A DNA stretch of 64,000 bases from CAYJFQ01 sp964369955 (GTDB taxonomy: Bacteria > Bacillota_I > Bacilli_A > Erysipelotrichales > Erysipelotrichaceae). The stretch is from contig CAYJFQ010000006.1 in the NCBI GenBank assembly GCA_964369955.1, positions 1 to 64,000 on the forward strand, given 5' to 3'. The translations under genes were made by a program, and so were the position numbers. This document shows, one piece after another, positions 1-9,348 of this stretch; the first letter of the stretch is position 1, and every line of letters starts with the position of its first letter. The notes under the pieces were generated by a model. That model had not been told where the DNA came from. It was given only the letters and a program-made list of their open reading frames with translations, and did not search any database.

Positions 1-391
1 TTGCAACTAGTGTTGATGATCGTCCAATGGTTAGAAGTGTAAGTTGTATATTTTATAATGACAAAATATATTTCAAACTGACAAGAACTTCAAGAAAACA
101 GTTCAACTATTAGTCAACAATTGAGTAGCGCTATGTTTTTGGGGAGTACAAGTTGAAGGTATTGCAAAAAACTTAGGATTAGTAGTAGAAGAAGATGGTA
201 AAGTTTTTGAAGAGAAATTTAAAGAATATTATGATTTAAGTTATATTGCTTATGCTCATCAAGATACAGAAATATTAGTCGAGATTACACCTACAATCAT
301 TGAGATTTGGGACCAAAAAGATGACTATAAAGCTTTCCGTGTAATAGTTGATTATGTAAATGAAACAGCCGAAGAAAAAATGTACGACTAA
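1..391 (+). pseudogene. Broken pyridoxamine 5'-phosphate oxidase-like (PNPOx) flavoprotein gene, 5' end off the window
   Basis: Two reading frames together give one continuous PNPOx-like protein of the small FMN-binding split-barrel type. Frame 3 reads ATSVDDRPMVRSV from base 3 to about base 80. The rest (LCFWGVQVEGIAKNLG to the stop TAA at 389-391) continues in another frame after a shift near 75-82, and it also contains an in-frame TGA at 122-124 where the family has a sense codon between Asn-Asn and Val-Ala-Leu. One frameshift plus one nonsense codon make a non-functional gene the simplest reading; a sequencing error could explain the shift but hardly both lesions. The start lies outside the window. 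An intact PNPOx-type gene (fused to a ferredoxin) is present at 48331-49002. The family assignment rests on motif recognition only. Confidence 0.7.
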
Positions 392-412
392 GTATTATTA
401 ATTATTTAAAAT

Positions 413-437
413 GGATGGTGAAAACCATCTTTTTTAT
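413..437 (+). terminator. Intrinsic terminator after the PNPOx pseudogene
   Basis: A 6-bp stem GATGGT/ACCATC with a GAAA loop is followed by a run of seven T. A preserved terminator fits a gene that was recently intact. Confidence 0.75.
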
Positions 438-505
438 TAGTTAAATTTACTTGATATTAATTGCTGATAACTAAAACTTAGTAAACTAAATATTGTTAAA
501 TAGTA

Positions 506-511
506 TATAAT
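506..511 (+). promoter_or_regulatory. -10 box (TATAAT) very close to the MFS gene start
   Basis: TATAAT lies 9 nt before the ATG at 521 and no Shine-Dalgarno sequence is visible between them, so the mRNA probably begins at or within a few bases of the start codon. Confidence 0.5.
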
Positions 512-520
512 ATATGAGTT

Positions 521-1714
521 ATGAAAATGAGTAGAGAATTTAAATTATTTATCTTAATAGTTGGACTAATAGGGTTTGCTGGTGGTTTAAGTGATTCTGT
601 CTTAGCTAATTATTTTAAAGATGTCTATGATGTTAATTCTGTTGAAAGAGGGTTTATTGAATTGCCTCGAGAGTTACCTGGAATCCTAGGAGTAATATTT
701 ATTGGAATCTTAGTTAATCTAGGAGATATGAAAATCTCAATAGTCGCAATGTTGATGGCAGCTTTTGGAATCTTAGTTTTAGGTTTTACTACTCCTTCTT
801 TTGAAGTGATGTTGCTATTTCTCTTCATTTATTCAATGGGAATTCATGTGTTTATGCCTTTGCAGGATAGTATCGCGCTTAGTTTGAGCCAGAGTACTAG
901 CGCTGGTCAGAGTTTAGGCAGAATGGGTGGAATTAAAGTAGCTTTTCTCTTATGTGCTTCTATTTTAGTTTTCTTTGGATTCAGCGGCGAATGGTTAAAC
1001 TTCGGTAGTCCAATTATTATCTTTATAATAGCTGGTATCTTTTATTTATCAGCAGCTATTCTCTTATTTTACCTATCCAAAAGAATTAAAGAAGTTAAAG
1101 GAAAAAGAGTTAAGTTTAAGTTTGTTTTTCGTAAAGAATATACTTTATATTATTTAATAACAATTTTACATGGTGCTCAAAAACAAATTATGTTAGTGTT
1201 TGCTCCATGGCTATTGATTGAATTGTTAGGTCAAGGAGCTGCAACATTATCTTTAATCTTAATGATTTCATCACTTATGGGTATCTTTTTTCTACCAGCA
1301 GTTGGTCGTTGGGTTGATAAGTTTGGGATTCGTAAGATGTTATATGTTGATGGTGCATCATTTGTCTTAGTTTACCTATTTTATGGATTATTAGCTAGCG
1401 CTATTGCTGGTGGGGTATTTACTAATAACACAATACCTATTATATTAGGGTGTGGGATGTTTGTCTTAGACCGTTTATCAATGAATCTAGGAATGGTCAA
1501 GACAATGTATTTAAAAAATATTGCGGTAGATTCTAGTGATATTACTCAAACAATTTCTTTGGGCATTAGTTTAGATCATATCGTCAGTATTAGTTGTTCA
1601 TTAGTTAGTGGCTATGTTTGGTATTTAGTAGGTCCGGAATATGTTTTCTATTTCGCTAGTGTACTTAGTTTATTTAATTTAGTTATCGCTTATTATGCGA
1701 AGATAAAGGAGTAA
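521..1714 (+). CDS. Major facilitator superfamily transporter
   Basis: A 397-residue polytopic membrane protein with about twelve hydrophobic segments in two halves. The long basic stretch around residues 190-210 (KRIKEVKGKRVKFKF) looks like the central cytoplasmic loop between the six-helix bundles. A charged GRWVDKFGIRK segment in the second half resembles the conserved MFS loop between helices 8 and 9. The substrate cannot be told from sequence. The gene has no Shine-Dalgarno and a -10 box just upstream, so it is probably translated from a near-leaderless mRNA; ATG 527 is an alternative start. It ends 5 nt before ychF and its last codons carry the ychF ribosome-binding site, so the two are likely cotranscribed. 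Confidence 0.75.
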   Translation: MKMSREFKLFILIVGLIGFAGGLSDSVLANYFKDVYDVNSVERGFIELPRELPGILGVIFIGILVNLGDMKISIVAMLMAAFGILVLGFTTPSFEVMLLFLFIYSMGIHVFMPLQDSIALSLSQSTSAGQSLGRMGGIKVAFLLCASILVFFGFSGEWLNFGSPIIIFIIAGIFYLSAAILLFYLSKRIKEVKGKRVKFKFVFRKEYTLYYLITILHGAQKQIMLVFAPWLLIELLGQGAATLSLILMISSLMGIFFLPAVGRWVDKFGIRKMLYVDGASFVLVYLFYGLLASAIAGGVFTNNTIPIILGCGMFVLDRLSMNLGMVKTMYLKNIAVDSSDITQTISLGISLDHIVSISCSLVSGYVWYLVGPEYVFYFASVLSLFNLVIAYYAKIKE

Positions 1715-1719
1715 GATAT

Positions 1720-2820
1720 ATGAGTTTAACTGCTGGTATTGTCGGTTTACCTAATGTTGGTAAATCAACGTTGTTTAATGCGATTACAAAATCGCAAGTT
1801 GAGGCTGCAAATTATCCATTTGCAACTATCCAACCTAATGTTGGAGTAGTAGAAGTTCCTGATATTAGAATTGATAAGTTGAGTGAAATGTTTAACCCAA
1901 AGAAAAAGATTTATACTACTTTTGAGTTTTATGACATTGCAGGATTAGTTAAAGGAGCTTCTAATGGAGAAGGGCTTGGAAATCAATTCCTATCTAATAT
2001 CCGTGAAGTTGACGCTATTTGTCATGTTGTTAGATGTTTTGATGATAGTGATATTACCCATGTTGAGGGCAGTGTTGACCCTATTAGAGATGTTGAAATA
2101 ATTAATCTAGAATTAATTTTTTCAGATTTGCAAGTAGTAGAAAATCGCATCAGCAAAGTAAGTCGTAAAGCAAAATCAAACGACAAAGATGCCTTAATGG
2201 AATACAACATCTTAACTAAAATCAAAGATACTTTATTGGCAAATAAGGGAGTATCTAGTCTAAACTTGACAAAAGAGGAGTTGTTACTAGTTAAACACTT
2301 TAACTTATTAACAAACAAACCAGTTATTTATGTAGCTAATCTTAATGAAAATGAAATTGGAGACTACGCAAACAATCCGATGTATTTAAAACTTCAAGAA
2401 TTTGCCATAAGTGAAAACAATAAGATTATTCCGGTGTGTGCAAAAATTGAGGCTGAACTAGCAGAATTGGATGATGAAAGTCGTTTAGAATTTATGAATG
2501 ATTTAGGAATCAATGAATCAGGATTAGATAAAGTAATCAAGACCACTTATGATACATTAGGTTTATGTACATACCTAACAGCAGGTGAAGTAGAAGTACG
2601 CGCTTGGACATTTATCAACGGTATGAAAGCACCTGAATGTGCGGGAATCATTCACAGTGACTTTGAACGTGGTTTTATTAAAGCAGAAGTTTATGCATTT
2701 AATGATATCCTAGAATACGGCAGTGAAGCGGCGGTAAAAGAAAAAGGCAAATTACGTATAGAAGGTAAAGAATATTTAATGAAAGATGGGGATGTCGTTC
2801 ATTTCCGTTTTAATGTATAA
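1720..2820 (+). CDS. ychF: Redox-regulated ATPase YchF (Obg-like P-loop protein)
   Basis: At 366 residues it matches the usual length of YchF/OLA1. The N-terminal P-loop is GLPNVGKST (residues 9-17), switch-region motifs follow (YDIAGLVKGA near residue 69), then the helical insertion and the C-terminal TGS domain (from about residue 280). YchF hydrolyses ATP rather than GTP and associates with ribosomes in stress responses. The AAGGAG that overlaps the end of the MFS gene sits 8 nt before the ATG. Highly conserved and confidently recognised. Confidence 0.95.
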   Translation: MSLTAGIVGLPNVGKSTLFNAITKSQVEAANYPFATIQPNVGVVEVPDIRIDKLSEMFNPKKKIYTTFEFYDIAGLVKGASNGEGLGNQFLSNIREVDAICHVVRCFDDSDITHVEGSVDPIRDVEIINLELIFSDLQVVENRISKVSRKAKSNDKDALMEYNILTKIKDTLLANKGVSSLNLTKEELLLVKHFNLLTNKPVIYVANLNENEIGDYANNPMYLKLQEFAISENNKIIPVCAKIEAELAELDDESRLEFMNDLGINESGLDKVIKTTYDTLGLCTYLTAGEVEVRAWTFINGMKAPECAGIIHSDFERGFIKAEVYAFNDILEYGSEAAVKEKGKLRIEGKEYLMKDGDVVHFRFNV

Positions 2821-2843
2821 TATAGTAAATTATAGGCAAAAAA

Positions 2844-4058
2844 ATGAAAAAGATAACTATTTTGTTAGTAGCCTTATTAATGTTAACGGGATGTGCTCCC
2901 GCAACAAAAGAGGTAAAAATTAGAATCCTAGTAGAGCCAGAGTTAGAAATGGTTCTTTTAGACTATGTAACTGAATACCAAGAAAAATATAATATTGAGA
3001 TTGAATTTGTAAAGTGTGATGTAAATGTAAGTGCTTGCGATATTGATTCTCAGTTATCTTATTTATATAAGGTAGATAACACACCCGATATCGTTCAATT
3101 TAATTCAAAAAAAGATTATGAAGTTTGGAGTCATCGCCTAGCTTCATTAAATGGTCAAAATTGGTTAAAAAATACTGAATTTGAATTAGAGGTTGAAGAG
3201 AAAATTGTTGGACTACCAGTATCTTATAAAGGTTATGGAGTTTTATACAACAGTGATTTACTGCTTGAGGCTGGAGTTATGCCAACTAGTTTGAATGATA
3301 TTGATGGATATAAAGCTGCCTTTAAAAAGATCAATACCAAGAAAAAAGATTTAGGGATTAATTCAGTTGTCTCAATTGCACTAGGACTAGGAAATGTTGA
3401 CAATGTCGTAGTTAGTACTATTGGAGCTTTATTAGGTAATGGTATTAGTTATTCAGATAATCACTTTATCGACAGTATTAAAGAAGGATATGTAAGTACC
3501 AATAGGTTTGATGAATTTGCGAGCTGGATCAATTTATTATTCACTTACAGTAATAAAGAGGACTTATTAAATGGTGGCAGAAATGATCAATATGATGCTT
3601 GGTTAAATGGCGAAAGTGTCTTTACTATTGGATATTTAGAAGATGAACCAGCCTTCAATTATGGCGTAGCACCTATGGGGGCTTACTTAAAGAGTGATGA
3701 TGGTATTTTAGTTGATGTGGAAAGTTATCTTAGTATCTTTGCAGATTCAGAAAATCTAGCGGCTAGTAATAAGTTCATCAATGACTTATTTGTTGGTGAA
3801 ACAGGAGTTGATTATTTAAGTAATCAAGATACTTTTAAAATTCCATTTAGAAATATTGGTGAAAAAAATAATCCAATTGATTTATGGATAAACGATGCCA
3901 AGTATTTTAATAATCACACTTATGAGTTTGAAGAAGATTACCTTAGTCAAAATATATGTGATTTATATATAAAATTAGCTAATAAAGAAATTAGCACCAG
4001 TAAGTTTTCTTCAACTTTAAAGAGTAGATTAACAAAATATTATGAAAGTGAAAATTGA
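2844..4058 (+). CDS. Extracellular solute-binding lipoprotein (orphan)
   Basis: 404 residues with a lipoprotein signal peptide: a KK start, a hydrophobic core and the lipobox LTGC (lipidated Cys near residue 17). The mature part has the look of the type 1 extracellular solute-binding fold used by sugar ABC importers (GLPVSYKGYGVLYNSDLLLEAG, then a proline-rich hinge and a helical C-terminus). No ABC permease or ATPase gene adjoins it. It is followed at once by pseudouridine kinase and psuG, so a link to nucleoside or sugar uptake is possible but inferred. There is no good Shine-Dalgarno; a TATAAT overlaps the end of ychF about 22 nt upstream of the ATG. The gene ends in TGA, which shows that TGA is a stop here. 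Confidence 0.75.
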   Translation: MKKITILLVALLMLTGCAPATKEVKIRILVEPELEMVLLDYVTEYQEKYNIEIEFVKCDVNVSACDIDSQLSYLYKVDNTPDIVQFNSKKDYEVWSHRLASLNGQNWLKNTEFELEVEEKIVGLPVSYKGYGVLYNSDLLLEAGVMPTSLNDIDGYKAAFKKINTKKKDLGINSVVSIALGLGNVDNVVVSTIGALLGNGISYSDNHFIDSIKEGYVSTNRFDEFASWINLLFTYSNKEDLLNGGRNDQYDAWLNGESVFTIGYLEDEPAFNYGVAPMGAYLKSDDGILVDVESYLSIFADSENLAASNKFINDLFVGETGVDYLSNQDTFKIPFRNIGEKNNPIDLWINDAKYFNNHTYEFEEDYLSQNICDLYIKLANKEISTSKFSSTLKSRLTKYYESEN

Positions 4059-4060
4059 GT

Positions 4061-4066
4061 TATAAT
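4061..4066 (+). promoter_or_regulatory. -10 box for a leaderless PfkB kinase mRNA
   Basis: TATAAT lies 6 nt before ATG 4073, directly after the stop codon of the preceding gene. There is no Shine-Dalgarno in between, so an mRNA starting here would begin at the ATG. Confidence 0.45.
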
Positions 4067-4072
4067 ATAAGT

Positions 4073-4963
4073 ATGAAAAATAAAAAAGTCGTAGTAATTG
4101 GAGCTGTTAGCGTTGACATCTTCGGTCAATCTGATAGCCAAATAGTTAATCAAGATTCAAATCCTGGAAGGGTTGAATTTTCTTTTGGTGGTGTTGGACG
4201 TAATATCGCCAACAATATTGCCAAACTAGGTATTGATGTAGAGTTGATAGCACCAATTGGAGATGATTTCTATGCCGACAATATCCAAAAACATTGTCAA
4301 AAAGAAGGGATAGGATTGAATCACTGTTTTAAGACAAATGGTAATACTCCAGTATATCTAGCAATTAATCAACCTAATGGAGAAATGCAATGTGCAATTG
4401 CGGACTTTTCTTTAGTTAATAGCATTACTATTGAGTTTTTAAAGTCTAAACTAGATTTCATTAATAGTTGTGATTTAGTGGTAATTGATACAAATTGGAA
4501 TAGTGAAATAATGAATTTCCTCTTCAACAATATCACTACAAAAATATTTGTTGACCCAGTCTCAACAACTAAAGCCAAAAAAATTATTAATTTCTTAGAT
4601 AAAATTACAGTTTTAAAACCTAATTTAATCGAGGCTAAAACACTGACTAACAGTAATGGAGATTGCCATACTTTAGTCAAGAAATTAAATGAATTAGGAG
4701 TTAAAGAGGTTTATTTAACTATGAGTCAAGATGGGGTATGCATTGGCGATACTGTCATCGAAAACTATGTAGGTGAAATAAAAAATACCACAGGATGTGG
4801 TGATGCCTTTCTTTCAGGAATTATCTATGGAGATTTATTGGAACTTTCCAACGAAGAAAAAGCAAAACATGGATTAGCGGCCGCAAGTATTTGCGCAATG
4901 TCTTCTAATTCAATAAGTGAACATTTAAATAGTGAATCTATTAAGGAGAAAATATGCAACTAG
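4073..4963 (+). CDS. psuK: PfkB-family carbohydrate kinase, probable pseudouridine kinase
   Basis: A ribokinase-like protein of 296 residues from the chosen ATG. The N-terminal VVVIGAVSVDIFG start, the FGGVGRNIANNIAKLG substrate motif and the C-terminal anion-hole/catalytic motif TTGCGDAFLSG are clear. The longer frame reaches back to a TTG at 4055, but the conserved N-terminus and a TATAAT 6 nt upstream favour ATG 4073. It overlaps psuG by 10 nt, the common kinase-glycosidase arrangement for pseudouridine salvage: the kinase makes pseudouridine 5'-phosphate and PsuG splits it to uracil and ribose 5-phosphate. Substrate is inferred from this neighbour. Confidence 0.85.
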   Translation: MKNKKVVVIGAVSVDIFGQSDSQIVNQDSNPGRVEFSFGGVGRNIANNIAKLGIDVELIAPIGDDFYADNIQKHCQKEGIGLNHCFKTNGNTPVYLAINQPNGEMQCAIADFSLVNSITIEFLKSKLDFINSCDLVVIDTNWNSEIMNFLFNNITTKIFVDPVSTTKAKKIINFLDKITVLKPNLIEAKTLTNSNGDCHTLVKKLNELGVKEVYLTMSQDGVCIGDTVIENYVGEIKNTTGCGDAFLSGIIYGDLLELSNEEKAKHGLAAASICAMSSNSISEHLNSESIKEKICN

Positions 4964-5865
4964 AAAAATATTTAGAAGTTAGTGAAGAAGTAAAACAAGC
5001 CCTTAAGGAAGGGAAACCAGTTGTTGCGTTAGAATCAACAATAATCTCTCATGGTATGCCTTATCCAAAGAATGTTGAAACAGCTTTAAATGTAGAAAAA
5101 ATCATTCGTGACCAAGGAGTTGTTCCTGCGACTATCGCCATCATTAAAGGAAAAATTAAAGTTGGATGTAGTGCTGAGGAAGTAGAATATTTAGGAAAAA
5201 AAGGACTAGCAGTAACTAAAGTTAGTAGAAGAGACTTACCAGTTGTGTTAGCTAGAGGACTTGATGGCGCAACTACTGTTGCGACAACAATGATTGGAGC
5301 CGCTTTAGCGGGAGTTAATATCTTTGCGACAGGCGGAATCGGTGGTGTGCATCGTAAAGCAGAAATCACTATGGATATTTCAGCTGACTTAGAAGAATTG
5401 GCTAATACAAATGTTTTAGTTGTTTGTGCAGGTGCTAAATCAATTCTTGATATCCCACTTACTTTAGAGTATTTGGAAACTAAAGGTGTTCCAGTTCTTG
5501 GTTATCAAACTGAACAATTGCCAGCATTCTATACAAGAGAGTCAGGATATAAAGTTGACTATCGTGTTGATACTCCAAAAGAAGTTGCAGAAATCTTGAA
5601 AACTAAATTAGATTGTGGATTTAATGGAGGAATTGTTTTAGGGAATCCGATACCTGTCGAATACTCAATGGATGCTAACTACATCAATAAAAATATTGAA
5701 GAAGCCTTAATTGAGGCTGACAAATTAGGAATTAAAGGTAAAGATACTACACCTTTCTTATTAGACAAAATTCAAAAGATGACTTCAGGCAAAAGTTTAG
5801 ATACTAACATTCAAATTGTTTACAACAATGCGCTTGTAGCTGCATTAATTGCGAAAGAAATGTAG
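4954..5865 (+). CDS. psuG: Pseudouridine-5'-phosphate glycosidase
   Basis: 303 residues, the full family length. The family signature ALESTIISHGMPYP (about residues 29-42) and the glycine-rich FATGGIGGVHR segment are present; the product converts pseudouridine 5'-phosphate to uracil and ribose 5-phosphate. An AAGGAG lies 7 nt before the ATG inside the kinase gene, so the two are translationally coupled. Cytoplasmic nucleoside salvage enzyme. Confidence 0.95.
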   Translation: MQLEKYLEVSEEVKQALKEGKPVVALESTIISHGMPYPKNVETALNVEKIIRDQGVVPATIAIIKGKIKVGCSAEEVEYLGKKGLAVTKVSRRDLPVVLARGLDGATTVATTMIGAALAGVNIFATGGIGGVHRKAEITMDISADLEELANTNVLVVCAGAKSILDIPLTLEYLETKGVPVLGYQTEQLPAFYTRESGYKVDYRVDTPKEVAEILKTKLDCGFNGGIVLGNPIPVEYSMDANYINKNIEEALIEADKLGIKGKDTTPFLLDKIQKMTSGKSLDTNIQIVYNNALVAALIAKEM

Positions 5866-5869
5866 GTTG

Positions 5870-6982
5870 ATGAAAGATTTTTATTTAAAAGAATTTTCAC
5901 TCTTAAAATTAGGAAAAATTAGTATAGAGTATGTTAAGAAGGAAAAGAAGTTTCTGGCAATTACCTTTGCGATATATTTGGTAAGTGTTTGTTTTTTAAT
6001 GAGCAATTTGGTGGATTACTTAATAAGAGTTACTCATTTATTAATGATTGAAAACCAAGAGATGGTTAATTCTATTCTTTACAATAATCCAAGTGGAAGT
6101 GGTTACTTTGTTTTGATTAAATTTATTCAAATGATAATCATTGAAAGTTTACCTTACTTACTATTAGTAATAACTATGGTTTCTCTATTGAGAATAATCT
6201 TTAATGTAAGCTTATTTGTAAGACAAGATTTATACGTTAAAGGTATAAGTGTTTCAAAAGAAAAATTTATTCGTTTGGTTATGCACAAAATATTGCCAGC
6301 AGTTAAATTAGACTTCCTGTTTAGTTTTATGGTCTTTACTGGGTGGTTTCTATATTTTATGATTCTGTTGGCCGATAACTTTGTCTTTGATAGTGTTAAC
6401 TTATACTTAACAGTGGGATTTTTATGTTTTGTTGGGACAGTTTGTTTAATGATATCTCCATTCACATATCAAGCAGCTATTAAATACGGAATGCCTAGCG
6501 TTAACGCAATGGGGCATTCATATAGCTTATTTAAAACTAATAAAGTGAATACAACAATCATTTCATTAGCACTTCCAACATTTATTATGCTTATCATGAT
6601 CTGGTTTTTATACTTTGGAACATTAGAGAGTACATATAGTTCTTACTACACTTTGAGCATTATCTTAGTGATACTTTGGATCATATATTTTAATATCTTC
6701 AAAGTTTACAAGAACTTTATGTTTATCAATCTTGATTATCTTTACACTCAAACTTTAGAAGAGGACGATATTTATATTGATCGTATTGATTTAATAGTCA
6801 AAGATCTTAAAATTGATAATAAAGATTTGATTGCAGATTTTAAAGTAATGATACCAACTATCAAGAAAAAAGCTTTACAACTTCCAGCAATTATTCCAAC
6901 CATTAATAAGGAAGAAAACAAAGATAAAAAAGTGTTCAAACTTGAGGTTAATAGAATATTTAAACAATTTAAAAAGAAATAA
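5870..6982 (+). CDS. Multi-pass membrane protein of unknown function
   Basis: About 370 residues from ATG 5870 (AGGTTG upstream), starting just after the psuG stop; an upstream TTG at 5849 would overlap psuG and is less likely. Around six hydrophobic helices span residues 25-280. A hydrophilic, lysine-rich C-terminal tail of about 80 residues follows and should be cytoplasmic. I recognise no family. The layout resembles the DUF624/YesL-like or glycerophosphodiester phosphodiesterase N-terminal type membrane domains, but no diagnostic motif is visible. Likely cotranscribed with psuG and ended by the convergent terminator. Confidence 0.65.
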   Translation: MKDFYLKEFSLLKLGKISIEYVKKEKKFLAITFAIYLVSVCFLMSNLVDYLIRVTHLLMIENQEMVNSILYNNPSGSGYFVLIKFIQMIIIESLPYLLLVITMVSLLRIIFNVSLFVRQDLYVKGISVSKEKFIRLVMHKILPAVKLDFLFSFMVFTGWFLYFMILLADNFVFDSVNLYLTVGFLCFVGTVCLMISPFTYQAAIKYGMPSVNAMGHSYSLFKTNKVNTTIISLALPTFIMLIMIWFLYFGTLESTYSSYYTLSIILVILWIIYFNIFKVYKNFMFINLDYLYTQTLEEDDIYIDRIDLIVKDLKIDNKDLIADFKVMIPTIKKKALQLPAIIPTINKEENKDKKVFKLEVNRIFKQFKKK

Positions 6983-7005
6983 GAGTCGGTTAACGACTCT
7001 TATTT
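6977..7005. terminator. Bidirectional terminator between convergent genes
   Basis: Perfect 12-bp inverted repeat AAATAAGAGTCG/CGACTCTTATTT with a GTTAA loop. Its arms contain the stop codons of both flanking genes. Confidence 0.75.
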
Positions 7006-8198
7006 CTAGTTATTTTAGTTAAGATATCAGCCACAAAACGCAAAGGCTTACTATTTAAATGTCGATGAGCTTCTTTTAATTTAGCTGGAATATCAATGTA
7101 TTGTGGACAATGTTTTTTACAAAGGTTGCAATTAGTACATTGATCAGCTCCGGATTTCTTATCTCCTAGATAACCTGCAGCCTTACCAATATATTGCATT
7201 CTAACAAGACCAGCATTCTTGCCAAAATAGTAAATGCTATTATAATCATTGAAAGTGCCAGGGATATCAACATTAAAGGGACAGGGCATACAATAATTAC
7301 AACCAGTACAGGTAACTCTCATCAGTTGATTATAGACACCTTTAACTTCATCAATTACCGCTAACTGCTCAGAAGTTAAGGAATTAATTTTTGTTTCACT
7401 AGCTACTTTCACATTCTCAAGTATATGCTTATCATCATTCATTCCACTTAAAACTGTAAAGACTCCGTCATGATTCATAACAAACCTCAAAGCCCAATAA
7501 GCTGCACTTAAATGCTCAGAGTCTTGAGCCAATATTTCGTTTACCTTAGTCGGTGCTTTGCTAGCGAGGGAACCACCTCGTAATGGTTCCATGACTGCAA
7601 CACCGATCCCTAGTTCTTTCGCTCTATTTAAACCTGCTAAACCAGCTTGATTGTATTCATCAAGATAATTGAATTGAATTTGCGTAAAGTCCCAAGGATA
7701 GCTCTCTAGAATTTTTAAAAATTCTTCAGGTCGACCATGAAAAGAAAAACCAAGATATTTAATTTCTCCTTTTTCTTTTTTCTGTTTAAGAAAATCGATG
7801 ATTCCAAAATCTATTAATTTCTCCCAATCTTTAAGACTACTTAGCATATGCATTAAATAGAAATCAATATAGTTGGTATCTAATCTCTTTAATTGATTAC
7901 TATAATATTTTTCAATTTGTTCAGCTTTATTGATTAGAAAGGTAGGCAATTTATCGGCAATATAAATCTTATCACGTAGTTGATATTTTTTAATAAATTC
8001 GCCAAGTAAAACTTCACTTTTTCCAGCATGATAATTATATGCAGTATCAAAGTAGTTAACTCCATTATCATAAGCTAACTTCATTTGTGATAATGCTAAT
8101 TCTTTATCTAATACTCCATTCTTACTTTTAAAGCGCATGCATCCAAATCCTAGTAGTGATATTTCTGGTGATCCCTTTATAAATTGACGATATTGCAT
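6990..8198 (-). CDS. Aldo/keto reductase with C-terminal ferredoxin domain
   Basis: 402 residues. The N-terminal three quarters is an aldo/keto reductase barrel: LGFGCMRF start, NYFDTAYNYH with the catalytic Tyr, DKLP in place of the usual catalytic-Lys strand, and DFYLMHML. The C-terminal 100 residues carry two cysteine clusters, CTGCNYCMPCPFNVDIP and CTNCNLCKKHCPQYIDIP, as in COG1453 oxidoreductases that bind [4Fe-4S] clusters. Substrate unknown. ATG 8198 is chosen because an AAGGAGG sits just before it; the longer frame would place that site inside the gene. Monocistronic, sharing a terminator with the membrane-protein gene. Confidence 0.88.
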   Translation of the reverse strand: MQYRQFIKGSPEISLLGFGCMRFKSKNGVLDKELALSQMKLAYDNGVNYFDTAYNYHAGKSEVLLGEFIKKYQLRDKIYIADKLPTFLINKAEQIEKYYSNQLKRLDTNYIDFYLMHMLSSLKDWEKLIDFGIIDFLKQKKEKGEIKYLGFSFHGRPEEFLKILESYPWDFTQIQFNYLDEYNQAGLAGLNRAKELGIGVAVMEPLRGGSLASKAPTKVNEILAQDSEHLSAAYWALRFVMNHDGVFTVLSGMNDDKHILENVKVASETKINSLTSEQLAVIDEVKGVYNQLMRVTCTGCNYCMPCPFNVDIPGTFNDYNSIYYFGKNAGLVRMQYIGKAAGYLGDKKSGADQCTNCNLCKKHCPQYIDIPAKLKEAHRHLNSKPLRFVADILTKITRNKSR

Positions 8199-8351
8199 AA
8201 AACCTCCTTGCATTTACTCTATTAAATTTTAATACAGAAAGCTAATTAATTATAGAGGCATAACAAAATATTATTTTGGATAAAATAAATGGAATATTAA
8301 AACTCTAAATTAAATAAAGTATAATAAGTGAAAGAGACTTAGGGGGAAGCT

Positions 8352-9299
8352 ATGAAATTAATAAATATTGGAACTAGTATGATTAATGAACGTTTTGTTA
8401 GTGCTTTTATTGAAAGTGAAGTTGGAGAATACTTAGGATGTTATTCTCGCAGCGTTAGTAGTGGTCAGTCATTTATGGACAAGCATAATTTTGAAGGAGT
8501 GGTTTACACAGATCTTAATGAAATGTTGAATAGTGAAGTAGATGTAGTGTATATTGGTTCTCCAAATGGCATTCATTATCAACAAGCAGTTTTAGCCTTA
8601 AAAGCAAAGAAAAATGTCATTTGTGAAAAGCCTTTAGTTGGAAGTTTAAAGGAGTTTGATGAGTTGTTTGATTTAGCTGAAAAGAATGATGTTTTTTTAT
8701 TTGAGGCAATTACTATCGTTCACTTACCAAATACTAAAGTGATTAAAAAACATCTTGGTGAAATTGAGCCTATTAAATTATGTCACATTGATTTAAATCA
8801 ATATTCAAGTCGCTATGACTTACTTTTAAAAGGAGAAACACCTAATATATTTTCAAAAGAATTAGAGGGTGGAGCTTTAAATGACTTAGGGGTTTATAGT
8901 TATCACTTAGCTTATAACTTATTTGGTAAACCTAGTGAACAAACAGCCTTTTTTAACTATCAAAATGGCATTGATGTATCAGGAGTAGGTTTACTAAGAT
9001 ACCCTAATTTAGTTTGCCATTTAACATTTGCGAAAGATTGTAGTTCACGAATGCTAAGTACTATTTCTGGCGAAAAAGGATATATAGAGATAGAGGGATC
9101 AATTGGAAGAATTCCTAGTGTTTATCTAATTAAAAACGGTGAGCGTAAACTAATTTCTGTTGAAAACAGAAGTAATCATTTAATTTATGAAGTTGAGAAT
9201 TTTGCGAGAATCATAAAAGAAAATGATAGAAATGAATACCTTCGATTAAGAGATATTTCAAGAGCAGTATTAGAATTAATGGTTGAAGCTAGAGATTAA
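8352..9299 (+). CDS. Gfo/Idh/MocA-family oxidoreductase
   Basis: 315 residues. The N-terminal Rossmann domain is short and lacks the usual GxGxxG (the start reads INIGTSMINERFV), but VVYIGSPNGIHYQQAVLAL and the hallmark CEKPLVGS (catalytic Lys, near residue 97) are clear. The GALNDLGVYSYHLAYNLFG segment matches the substrate-side His motif. An NAD(P)-dependent sugar or polyol dehydrogenase is expected; the substrate is unknown. Preceded by AGGGGG and a TATAAT at about 8322. Followed by its own strong terminator. Confidence 0.88.
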   Translation: MKLINIGTSMINERFVSAFIESEVGEYLGCYSRSVSSGQSFMDKHNFEGVVYTDLNEMLNSEVDVVYIGSPNGIHYQQAVLALKAKKNVICEKPLVGSLKEFDELFDLAEKNDVFLFEAITIVHLPNTKVIKKHLGEIEPIKLCHIDLNQYSSRYDLLLKGETPNIFSKELEGGALNDLGVYSYHLAYNLFGKPSEQTAFFNYQNGIDVSGVGLLRYPNLVCHLTFAKDCSSRMLSTISGEKGYIEIEGSIGRIPSVYLIKNGERKLISVENRSNHLIYEVENFARIIKENDRNEYLRLRDISRAVLELMVEARD

Positions 9300-9301
9300 A
9301 T

Positions 9302-9340
9302 AAATATGCCATATAACTAAAATATATGGCATATTTATTT
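9302..9340 (+). terminator. Intrinsic terminator upstream of pgk
   Basis: 13-bp stem AAATATGCCATAT/ATATGGCATATTT, 9-nt loop, then a T-rich tail. Confidence 0.75.
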
Positions 9341-9348
9341 ATGATTAA

